From: Fibrobacter sp.
GTDB lineage: Bacteria; Fibrobacterota; Fibrobacteria; Fibrobacterales; Fibrobacteraceae
Length of the DNA: 48,451 nt
Assembly (NCBI GenBank): GCA_017649565.1
Contig: JAGCGO010000039.1
Span: 1-48,451, forward strand
Direction: 5' to 3'
In this document: positions 7,527 through 14,649 of the stretch, piece by piece
How the letters are laid out: the number at the start of each line of letters is the position of its first letter
How positions within the stretch are numbered: the stretch's first letter is position 1
Translations under genes and position numbers: made by a program
The notes under the pieces: generated by a model
The model's input: only the letters and a program-made list of their open reading frames with translations
What the model was told of the DNA's origin: nothing
The model's database searches: none

Positions 7527-8423
7527 CTACCTTGCCACTACGAGCATCTGGGATGCGCTTTCGAGGATTTCGTTGTCGAGCGTGTCGCGGTCGTTGTTGC
7601 GCATGAGTTCCTTGCTCCACATTACAAGGTGCGAGAGCAGGCGGAAGTTGCGGCGGCAGATCTGGGCGGCGCGTTCGATGCAGTTGCCTTCGTACTTGGG
7701 GAAACGGCTCTCGATGAACGCCTTGACATCGGCGTTGTCCAGGAGCTTCGCCCTGCACGGTGCGCTGATGCGGCTGTTCAGCTGGGCGTAGTGGTTCTTG
7801 TCGCCCTGGACGTTCTTTTCGAGGCGCGGCATGCCGCAGAGAGCGATGCCGACGCCCGCCTTGTCGTGGACGCGGCGGATGAGTTCAAGCGCCTTGTAGG
7901 GCAGGTGCTCGGCTTCGTCGATGACGATGAGACGGCCCGAGTCCTTGAGCTTGTCAACGACACGCACCAGCTTCTGGTGCAGGTTCCCGCGTTCGTCGAG
8001 ACCGAGTTCCGCGCAGAGCTCGTCGAAGAGGGCCTTGGCGGTGTAGCCGTGGTCCGCCTCGATGAAGATGATGGAAGGGTGAGCCTTGGCGAATGCTTTG
8101 AGCGCGGTGGTCTTGCCGCAGCCCGCGTCACCCGTGAGCATGCCGCAGATCTGGTGGCTGAGCACCAGCGAGCAGAACTTGTGGATGGTCTTGAAGCACT
8201 TGGTCTGCACCAGGCCTTCGTTCTGCTTGATGGTGTCGCGCTGCGCCTCGATTTCGAGGAAGTCCTTCACCTTGTCGCAGATGGCGTCGATGTCGCCGGT
8301 GTAGGTGCCCTTGATGAAGTAGCTGAGCGTGGCGGGGCTTATGCCCATGGCGTTCGCCACCTTGGTCTGCGATGCCCCGTTTCGGGCCATGTAGTCCTTG
8401 AGTTGCTTGATGATTGCGTCCAT
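7527..8423 (-). CDS. MuB-like transposition target-binding ATPase
   Basis: 298 aa AAA+ protein that, by analogy to MuB, coats target DNA and delivers it to the MuA transpososome. An N-terminal helix-turn-helix (about 18-42, TKVANAMGISPATLSYF) precedes Walker A GDAGCGKTT (98-106) and Walker B LIVIDEAEH (165-173). The length is close to MuB (312 aa). It is separated from MuA by one small gene and a 120-nt gap. Confidence 0.92.
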   Translation of the reverse strand: MDAIIKQLKDYMARNGASQTKVANAMGISPATLSYFIKGTYTGDIDAICDKVKDFLEIEAQRDTIKQNEGLVQTKCFKTIHKFCSLVLSHQICGMLTGDAGCGKTTALKAFAKAHPSIIFIEADHGYTAKALFDELCAELGLDERGNLHQKLVRVVDKLKDSGRLIVIDEAEHLPYKALELIRRVHDKAGVGIALCGMPRLEKNVQGDKNHYAQLNSRISAPCRAKLLDNADVKAFIESRFPKYEGNCIERAAQICRRNFRLLSHLVMWSKELMRNNDRDTLDNEILESASQMLVVAR

Positions 8424-8473
8424 ATTCTATCCTTTATGGTTGCTGGTTAAAAAGGGGTGCCTCCGGGGGCGGT

Positions 8474-8488
8474 TCTCAGGGAGACAAG
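8474..8488. other. Internal copy of end-like motif pair
   Basis: TTCTCA (8474-8479) and GAGACAA (8482-8488) face each other in the 120-nt gap before the MuB gene, the same motifs that recur at both prophage ends. It may be an internal transposase or enhancer site. Chance is possible for such a short match. Confidence 0.3.
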
Positions 8489-8543
8489 TGTTGTGTTGCG
8501 GCAAAGTGTGCCTGCCCCCATTGGCGAAGTCTTGTGCAAATCT

Positions 8544-8738
8544 TTAGATGAGTCCGTGTTCGGCGAGCCGTTCCTTTACCCGGAAGTAGGTGCGGATTTC
8601 GCTTTTCATCAGGCAGGGCGGCATCTTGCCGCCGTTCCTGATGATGCGGAGCGCCTTTTCCACGTTGTTCTTGGCGACGGGCCCTGCCACGGCGTGGTAG
8701 ATCTTGAGCATGGTGCCCGGGTCGATGTTCTTGTCCAT
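8544..8738 (-). CDS. Hypothetical early protein (64 aa) between MuA and MuB
   Basis: Its ATG overlaps the MuA stop as TAATG, so translation is coupled. The product begins MDKNIDPGTMLKIYHAV and is basic (KNNVEKALRIIRNGGK). No domain recognised; a small DNA-binding or transpososome accessory role would fit the position. Confidence 0.55.
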   Translation of the reverse strand: MDKNIDPGTMLKIYHAVAGPVAKNNVEKALRIIRNGGKMPPCLMKSEIRTYFRVKERLAEHGLI

Positions 8739-10687
8739 TACATTGCCTCGCTTGTGGTGAGTTCGTCCCAGAGGTCGGTGCTGGGCTTTTCTTCCACGTC
8801 GCCGTCGAAGATGTTGTAGATGTCGGCGTTACCGACCTTGCGGTCTGCCTTGAGTTCCTGTGCATCCTTGTCGTGGCGCGTGAGGTGCGTGGGGCCTTGC
8901 GGCACGAAGATGTCCTGCGGGCCCACGGCGCTGCGCATGGCGCTGATGTAGTCCGCCGCCTGCTCCTTCGTCATGTCGGGGCAGATTTCCTTGAGGAGCT
9001 TTTCTTCGTGGCGCTTGCGGGCGACACCTTCGGCAATCTGCGCCTTGCCCACGGCATCGTCGTCCTTGACCATGGCACCCACGGCGCTCTGCAGGGTGCA
9101 TTCGCCGATAAGCTTCTTGTTAAGGTCGTAGCACCAGGCGGTGCGCATGTCGTCGGGATCGTAGCGGAAGATGACCTCGCGGCCCTTCCATACCGGCATC
9201 CATTCCGCCCAGTACCAGGTGTCGAGCTGTGCAAGGTGGAAGCCCATGTGCATGATGCGGCCCGACACGGTGCGGCTCACCAGCATGGAGAGCGTTTCCT
9301 TCGAGACGCGGCGCATGGGTTCGCGCTTGACGATTTCTTCGTTCCAGAGCTGAGAACGCGTTTTGCCGTTGTGGTGCTTGCCCTGGCAAGGGAGTCCGGG
9401 GAACACGTTCTGCATGTAGTCCTGCGCCATGTCGTAGAACTCTTCCCAGGTGGCGAAGTCGCCACGCTTGAGCACGCCCTTCAGGGGCTCCGGCTTCTCG
9501 ACCACGGTGCCGCCCTTGAAGCTGTTGAATAGCCTGTCAAAGCCGTTTTTAATGATGAGGAAGTTGCGTTCAATGATCTTTGCGCGGGCGTTCCTGACTA
9601 TGGCGAAGTGCATCTTGATGCCGAGGCGGCTTGCCATGGATTCGGCGTACTGTTCGTCTTCCACGATCTGGTGGCCACGGCTTTGGCCGGAGAAGTCGCG
9701 GTTGCGGTATTCGCGACCGTTGTCCACGTAGATTTCTTCCGGGAGCCCGTAGCGCTCTATGCCGTTGCGCATGGCGCGTAGCGTGTTCTCGGTGCCCGGG
9801 GCGTCGTGGTGCAGACACCAGCCCATGGGCATGTAGGTCTTGAAGTCCATGAACAGCGTGATGTAGCAGGTGGCGGGCTTTTCCTGGCCCTGCACCTTGA
9901 CAAACACGTCCCACGTGCGGGTATCGCCCACCCATACCTGCCCCGCCTTGAGGTCGGAGTAGTCACGGTCGAGGTGGTAGCCCTTGTTATCGTAGAACTT
10001 CTTCTTGCCTTCGCGGGCGAAGTAGATGACATCGGGCGCGAACTCGCTCTTGAGCCTGCGCACGAATGCCGACTTGCTCGGGAAATCGTCTTCGCCCTTG
10101 CATTCGCCGCGTTCCTTCGCCTTGCCGAACGCAATCATCCAGCTGGAAAACGCGCTCAGCTTGTTTGCGGTAAGGTAGGCGGTCTTGAAGTCGTCGAACA
10201 TCGTGTCGGTCACGGTGGAGCGCATGGTCTCGCGGTGGTTGATGAGCGAAATCTTGCCGCCGTCCTCGACCGAGGCGCGCTGGCGGTAGATGCTCTTGAT
10301 GCTCGTCTTCATTTCGGGGTGGGCCTTGTTCCACTCGTCCACGAAACGCCCGAGTTCCTTGGTGCCCGTGATGCCTTCGCACTTGAGCAGGATGAGCGTC
10401 CACTTGTCGAAGTTCTTCTTTGCGCGGTCGGTGGCGCGGTCATAGCTCCTGATGACCGTCTCCACGTCCTCTGCGCGGGTGGCGACTTCGGGGGCTTCGG
10501 GCAGGGTCTCCTGGACATAGCGGTTCGAGGCCTCGGCGGGAAGGCTGCGGACATCGATTTCGAGAACCTTGCGCCCGTCCTTTTCGCTCCAGCGGTAGTT
10601 CCATATGGAGACGCTACGGCGAACCTGCCTGTCGGAAATCCCGAGAAGCTCCGCTGCCTTCGTTGAACTAATCCAGATCGGTTTCAT
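8738..10687 (-). CDS. MuA-like DDE transposase
   Basis: 649 aa (MuA is 663 aa). It catalyses strand cleavage and transfer for integration and replicative transposition. Residues 1-60 hold a MerR-like winged helix (STKAAELLGISDRQVRR). The RNase H-like core carries Asp255 (VGDTRTWD), Asp322 (IYVDNGREY) and Glu373 (AKIIERNF), spaced as in MuA 269/336/392. The C-terminal third includes a Mu-type beta barrel and a charged tail for MuB contact. The start at 10687 overlaps the stop of the zinc-ribbon gene as TAATG; longer starts would run into it. Confidence 0.95.
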   Translation of the reverse strand: MKPIWISSTKAAELLGISDRQVRRSVSIWNYRWSEKDGRKVLEIDVRSLPAEASNRYVQETLPEAPEVATRAEDVETVIRSYDRATDRAKKNFDKWTLILLKCEGITGTKELGRFVDEWNKAHPEMKTSIKSIYRQRASVEDGGKISLINHRETMRSTVTDTMFDDFKTAYLTANKLSAFSSWMIAFGKAKERGECKGEDDFPSKSAFVRRLKSEFAPDVIYFAREGKKKFYDNKGYHLDRDYSDLKAGQVWVGDTRTWDVFVKVQGQEKPATCYITLFMDFKTYMPMGWCLHHDAPGTENTLRAMRNGIERYGLPEEIYVDNGREYRNRDFSGQSRGHQIVEDEQYAESMASRLGIKMHFAIVRNARAKIIERNFLIIKNGFDRLFNSFKGGTVVEKPEPLKGVLKRGDFATWEEFYDMAQDYMQNVFPGLPCQGKHHNGKTRSQLWNEEIVKREPMRRVSKETLSMLVSRTVSGRIMHMGFHLAQLDTWYWAEWMPVWKGREVIFRYDPDDMRTAWCYDLNKKLIGECTLQSAVGAMVKDDDAVGKAQIAEGVARKRHEEKLLKEICPDMTKEQAADYISAMRSAVGPQDIFVPQGPTHLTRHDKDAQELKADRKVGNADIYNIFDGDVEEKPSTDLWDELTTSEAM

Positions 10688-10854
10688 TAGCGGCTCGACC
10701 TTCCGATGTAGAACGCGCGGACGCGCTTGGTGCGCATGCATTCGCCGCAGAAGTGGTCCTGGTTCACGGTGATGCGCGCTTCCTTGCCGCAGATGTCGCA
10801 GTTGCGGTTGAGCGATACAGGAACGATGGTGTGAAGAGGGATGCTCGTAGTCAT
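10687..10854 (-). CDS. Small zinc-ribbon protein (55 aa)
   Basis: Two CxxC pairs (CDIC and CGEC) separated by about 15 residues form a probable zinc ribbon, followed by a basic tail RTKRVRAFYIGRSSR. AAGGAG precedes the ATG, and the stop overlaps the transposase start. It could bind DNA or the transposase. No named family. Confidence 0.65.
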   Translation of the reverse strand: MTTSIPLHTIVPVSLNRNCDICGKEARITVNQDHFCGECMRTKRVRAFYIGRSSR

Positions 10855-10899
10855 TGTGGATCTCCTTGTGAGTGGAAGTTTAAGGGCGTGCGCGGTCGG

Positions 10900-11703
10900 C
10901 TATTCCAGCTGGTCGAGTGCGCGGGTGATGAGGAACTTCACGAACTCCTTGTTGTTGGGGAACGTGTGGCCCTCGTTGTAGAGCTTGAGCTTCGCGGCGT
11001 TGATTTTCTCGGTGAGCGGCTTCGGGAACGTCATCGACGGCATCATGTTGGGGAACAGTTCGCACTGGACGGACTCTTCGGCAGGGGCGACCGTCGTGGC
11101 GTCGGTGGCGGGCGTGTAGTCAATCTTGCGGCGCACGGTGTACTTGCCCGTCTTGCGGATGGTCGGGAGCACGTCCTCGACGACCCACTTCTCGAACTTG
11201 CGGGCGTCGGGCATGCGGCTCGTCATGATGAGGCGGTAGAGGTCGGGCTCGTTGATGGCGATCATCGCCTGCTTGCCGCCCTTGGTGTCCACCGTAATCT
11301 TCTTGCAGAGTTCGGTTTCGCCTTCCACCAGGTCCTTCGAGTCGGCAACCTTGCCGCAGTGGACGCTGATGACCTTCGCCGTGCTCTGGGTGTAGCCCAG
11401 GATTTTGCACACATCGTCGGCGACGAACCACACTTCCTTGTTCTCGTCCTGGACCATTCGGATATCGGCACCGTTGAAGATACGGTAGCGCAGTTTGAGC
11501 GCGGTCGCGGTGGTCGGGTCGAGCTCTTCTGCCTTGGGCGGTTCTTCCTTGACGGCGGGCAGGGTCTCGCCCCTGACTTCGCGGTCGAAGTCGGTGTCAC
11601 CTTCACCCTGGATTTCGGGTTCTTTTTCGTCCAAAGGGTGTACCGTTTCGGTATACCCTTCGGCGGTGGTTTCGGGTTCTTCGTCGAAAATTTTCTTGAT
11701 CAT
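10900..11703 (-). CDS. BRO-N domain antirepressor-like protein
   Basis: 267 aa from the ATG at 11703, which overlaps the preceding stop (TAATG). Residues about 70-190 form a BRO-N domain (VWFVADDVCKILGY, then FEKWVVEDVLPTIRKTGKY), the DNA-binding module of phage antirepressors. The acidic N-terminal 60 residues are likely disordered, and the C-terminal part is a separate small helical region. As second gene of the early operon it may counter the repressor encoded divergently. The sequence does not show which promoter it acts on. Confidence 0.8.
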   Translation of the reverse strand: MIKKIFDEEPETTAEGYTETVHPLDEKEPEIQGEGDTDFDREVRGETLPAVKEEPPKAEELDPTTATALKLRYRIFNGADIRMVQDENKEVWFVADDVCKILGYTQSTAKVISVHCGKVADSKDLVEGETELCKKITVDTKGGKQAMIAINEPDLYRLIMTSRMPDARKFEKWVVEDVLPTIRKTGKYTVRRKIDYTPATDATTVAPAEESVQCELFPNMMPSMTFPKPLTEKINAAKLKLYNEGHTFPNNKEFVKFLITRALDQLE

Positions 11704-11885
11704 TATGCTACTCCTTTGGTGGTGAGTCCCAGGTCCTTGAGGATGGGAGCGAGTTGTTTGTTGGTACGGTAGCCAGTGGCTACTTCCCTTATATACTGGG
11801 CACTGTAGGGCTTTCCGGCGATTTCGGAAACCCTTTCGGCGGCCTTGAGCCATGAGATTTTCGTCACTGTAAGTTTTTTGTCCAT
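11703..11885 (-). CDS. Small HTH-like early protein (60 aa)
   Basis: First gene of the leftward operon, opposite the repressor. The segment ERVSEIAGKPYSAQYIREVATG looks like a small helix-turn-helix, reminiscent of Ner/Cro-type proteins that switch off the repressor promoter. Only the position and helix pattern support this. Confidence 0.55.
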   Translation of the reverse strand: MDKKLTVTKISWLKAAERVSEIAGKPYSAQYIREVATGYRTNKQLAPILKDLGLTTKGVA

Positions 11886-11970
11886 TTGGAAGGTTTTCCT
11901 GTTTTTAGTAAATTGTTTGTAGTGGTGTTAATCACTACTACATAACCAAAATTAATCAAAGATTAAGTAA
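11886..11970. promoter_or_regulatory. Divergent early/repressor control region
   Basis: An 85-nt AT-rich gap between the early operon and the repressor. It holds an inverted repeat GTAGTG-8-CACTAC (11919-11938) and another, TTAATC-AAA-GATTAA (11952-11966), with a further TTAATC at 11928-11933. These are the best operator candidates. No ribosome site precedes the repressor ATG, so its mRNA may be leaderless. No clear -35/-10 pair could be assigned. Confidence 0.6.
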
Positions 11971-11978
11971 ATGTCAAG
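11950..11978. repeat. 29-nt direct repeat, copy 1 (operator-like)
   Basis: Starts AATTAATCAAAGATT and ends at the repressor start, GTAAATGTCAAG. It matches 12221-12249 in 27 of 29 positions; the two differences are adjacent (aa against cc). Confidence 0.7.
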
Positions 11979-12501
11979 AGAAAATTCAAAAAAGATTAAT
12001 TTTTCTTCTGATGATGTTCGAAAATTTGCCTCCGAGCGCTTTGGAACGCTAAAAAAACTTGCTGAAAAGATAGGTGTAAGTCAACCAAACCTGACACAAA
12101 GCCTGTCTGGAAAGCGGCCTTTCGGTGCGTCTTGGCGTGAAAGACTCGCCGAAGTCGGATTTTTCGACTGGATTGAGCAAAAAAGTGAAGAATTAATCAA
12201 AGATGAAATTTCAAAAGACGAATTAATCAAAGATTCCGTAAATGTCAAGGCTGAACCCGAAATTAATGGCATTCTTGACCTTGCGGGAGCCATCGAGCTT
12301 TCGAACACGCCCGCAAGCCGCCTCGCCCAGCTCGTGGGGGTAAGCCCCGCCACGTTCACCGCCTGGCAGAACGGCTCCGCCACGCCCACCGTCGAGGAAC
12401 TCTCCCGCCTCTTCAACCAGGTCGTCGCCCTCGCCCTGAGCTCCCGCCACGCCGCCACCACGCCCGAAGCAGAGAACCCACCCACCCAAGCTACCGCGTG
12501 A
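11971..12501 (+). CDS. Prophage repressor with two HTH regions
   Basis: 176 aa, divergent from the early operon, the position of the Mu c repressor. An N-terminal HTH (about 17-60: LKKLAEKIGVSQPNLTQSL) and a second at about 107-150 (ASRLAQLVGVSPATFTAW) flank a linker with a twofold ELIKD repeat. The second half is much more GC-rich at the third codon position than the first, so the gene may be a fusion of modules. Probably maintains lysogeny by binding the repeats upstream. Confidence 0.7.
   Translation: MSRENSKKINFSSDDVRKFASERFGTLKKLAEKIGVSQPNLTQSLSGKRPFGASWRERLAEVGFFDWIEQKSEELIKDEISKDELIKDSVNVKAEPEINGILDLAGAIELSNTPASRLAQLVGVSPATFTAWQNGSATPTVEELSRLFNQVVALALSSRHAATTPEAENPPTQATA
12191..12249. 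repeat. Operator-like repeats inside the repressor gene
   Basis: AATTAATCAAAGAT occurs at 12191-12204 and 12221-12234, and the second continues as a 29-nt near-copy (12221-12249) of the intergenic repeat at 11950-11978. In protein they encode the ELIKD repeats. They may be intragenic repressor sites or the trace of a local duplication. Confidence 0.6.
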
Positions 12502-12533
12502 TAGGCAACATCATCTGCGTGGAGTTTTGACAC

Positions 12534-13373
12534 ATGAGTACCACAACTGTCTACGATACCATCCGCACGGTCGTCTACGACACCGTGCATACATCTGTTT
12601 TTGATACTGTTCATACGGTTTCCTTCGATACGGTCAAGGTTGTTCTCGATTCTTCGTTCACTCCGCAAGTTCTCCGTGATTCGCAAGCGTTCTACAGCTG
12701 GGCGTTCATGGCCATAGTCGCCATCATCGGTTTGGGCTCAGGAATACTTGCGTTCGTGTTGAATAAATTGTGGGACAAGAAAGTCGATATAGCGGTTGAT
12801 AAGCTCAAACAGGATTTTGCACAAATTGCAGAGAAAAAGGCTAAAGACGCTTCCAGCATTGCCGCCAACGAAGCCGCGAGTCTTGCTGCTGAAAAATCGA
12901 AGACAGAATTTGAAAAGTTGATTGGCAAGCAAAAAGAGGATTTGAAATCTTTGAAAGATGAAAGCTCGCGTTTGTGGATGCAACAGGTGATTGATGATTT
13001 TTTACTTATAAGAATTGAAAAAGATGCAGTGACTGCGGCTACGAAAATGATTCGACTTATGGATAAAATCATGATGAAACCTGATGAAGCGACAGCCAAG
13101 TTTGTTAAAAATTTGTTCTTGCCGGAATTGAAAAAAACGGTGTATTCTATACAGTTCGCCGAAGGGTATGACTCGCTAGCCATTATGGTCATTGACGGAC
13201 TGAACAACATAAAGTCTTCTATAGCCTTTAGTAATCTTGAGAAGAAATTCACTATTGACATTTGCAAAAGCATAGATGAAGTTGTATTCGAAATGAATAA
13301 AAGATTTGATGAGTTTAGGAAAATCAAGAGAGGAGAATCCACTTCAAAACCAGGGCGATTCCAAGTACCATAA
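12534..13373 (+). CDS. Membrane-anchored coiled-coil protein with YDTVHT repeats
   Basis: 279 aa. Residues 5-38 are four copies of an 8-residue repeat (VYDTIRTV, VYDTVHTS, VFDTVHTV, SFDTVKVV). A membrane helix follows at about 54-77 (YSWAFMAIVAIIGLGSGILA), then an alanine- and lysine-rich coiled coil to about 145 and a helical C-terminal domain. It lies beside the repressor and is likely expressed in the lysogen. It could be an exclusion or envelope-modifying cargo protein. No family recognised. Confidence 0.65.
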   Translation: MSTTTVYDTIRTVVYDTVHTSVFDTVHTVSFDTVKVVLDSSFTPQVLRDSQAFYSWAFMAIVAIIGLGSGILAFVLNKLWDKKVDIAVDKLKQDFAQIAEKKAKDASSIAANEAASLAAEKSKTEFEKLIGKQKEDLKSLKDESSRLWMQQVIDDFLLIRIEKDAVTAATKMIRLMDKIMMKPDEATAKFVKNLFLPELKKTVYSIQFAEGYDSLAIMVIDGLNNIKSSIAFSNLEKKFTIDICKSIDEVVFEMNKRFDEFRKIKRGESTSKPGRFQVP

Positions 13374-13533
13374 ACGGATAGATGAAGGCGATTGCATCGC
13401 ATACAACTAGCGGCCAATTACGTTTTCTGTAGAAGTTCTTGACATCATTCAATGTTATACGAACTGGATGTCGTGCGTCATCCTTGCTGCTTGACATCAA
13501 TACCGTCTCGACTATTCCAGGAACATTGATCAT
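13324..13533 (-). CDS. Small membrane protein (69 aa), weakly supported
   Basis: AAAGGAAA precedes the ATG. The C-terminus is one strong hydrophobic helix, VVCDAIAFIYPFMVLGIALVL, after a basic region. Its 3' end overlaps the coiled-coil gene by 50 nt in the opposite direction. No family recognised. Confidence 0.45.
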   Translation of the reverse strand: MINVPGIVETVLMSSSKDDARHPVRITLNDVKNFYRKRNWPLVVCDAIAFIYPFMVLGIALVLKWILLS

Positions 13534-13596
13534 TTTTCATTTCCTTTTTTACATTGTTGTTTTTTTCGCGCATTTTGATTATATTTGGGATACAGA

Positions 13597-13893
13597 ATGA
13601 GCTTCTGGGATTCCCTGACAATCGACGACCTTCCGAATGACGACCTGAAGTGGGTGGCAAACACCCTCGGGCTCGACATTGCCAAACGTATCTGGAAGAA
13701 GTTCGCGGGCAACCATGTAGCCTGCCCAGCCAGGATGAACCCAACAGCAGTGCGCCGCTATATGCGCGACAACTTCGACAAGCCAGTTCACCAGCTTGCG
13801 TTTGAAACCGGAGTCAGCGAGCGCACGATCTACAGGTACATGAACTTTGTCGAGAAGAAGCCCGAGCACTCCGGGCAGCTTAGCCTTTTTTAG
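13597..13893 (+). CDS. Mor/C-like transcription activator
   Basis: 98 aa from the ATG at 13597 (a TTG at 13585 is also in frame). The N-terminal dimerisation-like part (DDLPNDDLKWVANTLGLDIAKRI) and C-terminal HTH (KPVHQLAFETGVSERTIYRYM, about 62-82) follow the Mor/C family plan. In Mu, Mor and C switch on the middle and late promoters. It sits between the lysogeny genes and the head genes. Length is near the family norm of 120-130, slightly short. Confidence 0.75.
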   Translation: MSFWDSLTIDDLPNDDLKWVANTLGLDIAKRIWKKFAGNHVACPARMNPTAVRRYMRDNFDKPVHQLAFETGVSERTIYRYMNFVEKKPEHSGQLSLF

Positions 13894-13907
13894 CATAGTC
13901 ATTCCTT

Positions 13908-14417
13908 TTACAAGTCTGCCACCAGGTGGCGTTTCAAGAGTTCTTCGATATTCGTTTCGTCTTCTTCCTGGAGCATCATGTAGGGGCGTGCGGGGATGCG
14001 CGAACCCGGATGGTTGACGCTCTTGCGGTAGAGTATCATGCCGCCGACGGTGAACCTTAGCGCCTTGCGGTTCCTTGCCACGATGTCGTGTGCGCCGGTT
14101 GTGCCGCCGAACTGGTGGATGGCCGCGTACTTCTGGGGGCCGGTCTTTACGGTGACCGCTGTGCCGTCGTTGTCGAGCTCGTAGTGGATGCCCTTCATGA
14201 GCGCCCCGGTGCCCAGAAGGGTCCTTCCCTTGGGTTTCCTGGACTGTTGCCACTTGTCGGGGCGGCCTTCTTCGCGGAAGTTCTGGCGGACGCTCTTGAC
14301 TACCAGGTTGCCTATGACGGACATCACGGGTTTCAGGTTCTTCGAGCGCTTTTTAAGGGCCCTTATAAGGGAATTGAAGCGGTCTATCCTTATTTCTGCG
14401 TTGATAAAATCTGACAT
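13908..14417 (-). CDS. Virion morphogenesis protein (Mu gpG / P2 gpS family)
   Basis: 169 aa from the ATG at 14417. The hallmarks YAAIHQFGG (about 95-103) and IPARPYM near the C-terminus identify the phage virion morphogenesis (tail completion) family, needed for joining heads and tails. It is the last gene of the leftward head cluster, convergent with the Mor-like gene and separated from gp30 by a cargo gene on the other strand. Confidence 0.85.
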   Translation of the reverse strand: MSDFINAEIRIDRFNSLIRALKKRSKNLKPVMSVIGNLVVKSVRQNFREEGRPDKWQQSRKPKGRTLLGTGALMKGIHYELDNDGTAVTVKTGPQKYAAIHQFGGTTGAHDIVARNRKALRFTVGGMILYRKSVNHPGSRIPARPYMMLQEEDETNIEELLKRHLVADL

Positions 14418-14421
14418 AGGG

Positions 14422-14450
14422 TTGACTTTGAACAAAAAAAGTGGTATATT
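14422..14450 (+). promoter_or_regulatory. Sigma70-type promoter of a cargo gene
   Basis: TTGACT (14422-14427), 17-nt spacer, TATATT (14445-14450), 22 nt ahead of the ATG. It is the clearest promoter in the prophage and does not depend on phage activators, so it should fire in the lysogen. Confidence 0.75.
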
Positions 14451-14472
14451 GTCTTAAAGTAAGGAGTTGAAT

Positions 14473-14649
14473 ATGCCTGGTCCAGAATTTGAAAAATTGC
14501 TAGAACTTTGCAGCAAATGGACAAACGACGATGCAGAGTATATTTTCGATTGTTCTCTCAAGGACGACGCTCCTGATGATGTGAAAAAAGCCTTCGAAAA
14601 ACTGAAGAAAATGCAGAAGGAATACGACGACGCTGGCATTCTTGTCTAG
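14473..14649 (+). CDS. Small acidic cargo (moron) protein, 58 aa
   Basis: Starts MPGPEFEKLLELC with AAGGAG 6 nt upstream. Acidic, helical, no signal or membrane segment. It is inserted in the opposite direction between two head genes and has its own promoter, the usual layout of a moron that serves the lysogen. No family recognised. It overlaps the end of the gp30 gene by 4 nt. Confidence 0.7.
   Translation: MPGPEFEKLLELCSKWTNDDAEYIFDCSLKDDAPDDVKKAFEKLKKMQKEYDDAGILV

Noticed and set aside
6810..8450. Open frame of 546 codons on the plus strand opposite the early operon
   Set aside because: Mirror frame of the GemA-like, MuB and DUF3164 genes. Strong third-position GC bias keeps the opposite frame open; no ribosome site and no domain.
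9806..10666. Open frame opposite the transposase N-terminal half
   Set aside because: The transposase strand carries the DDE core and HTH; the antisense frame shows no motif.
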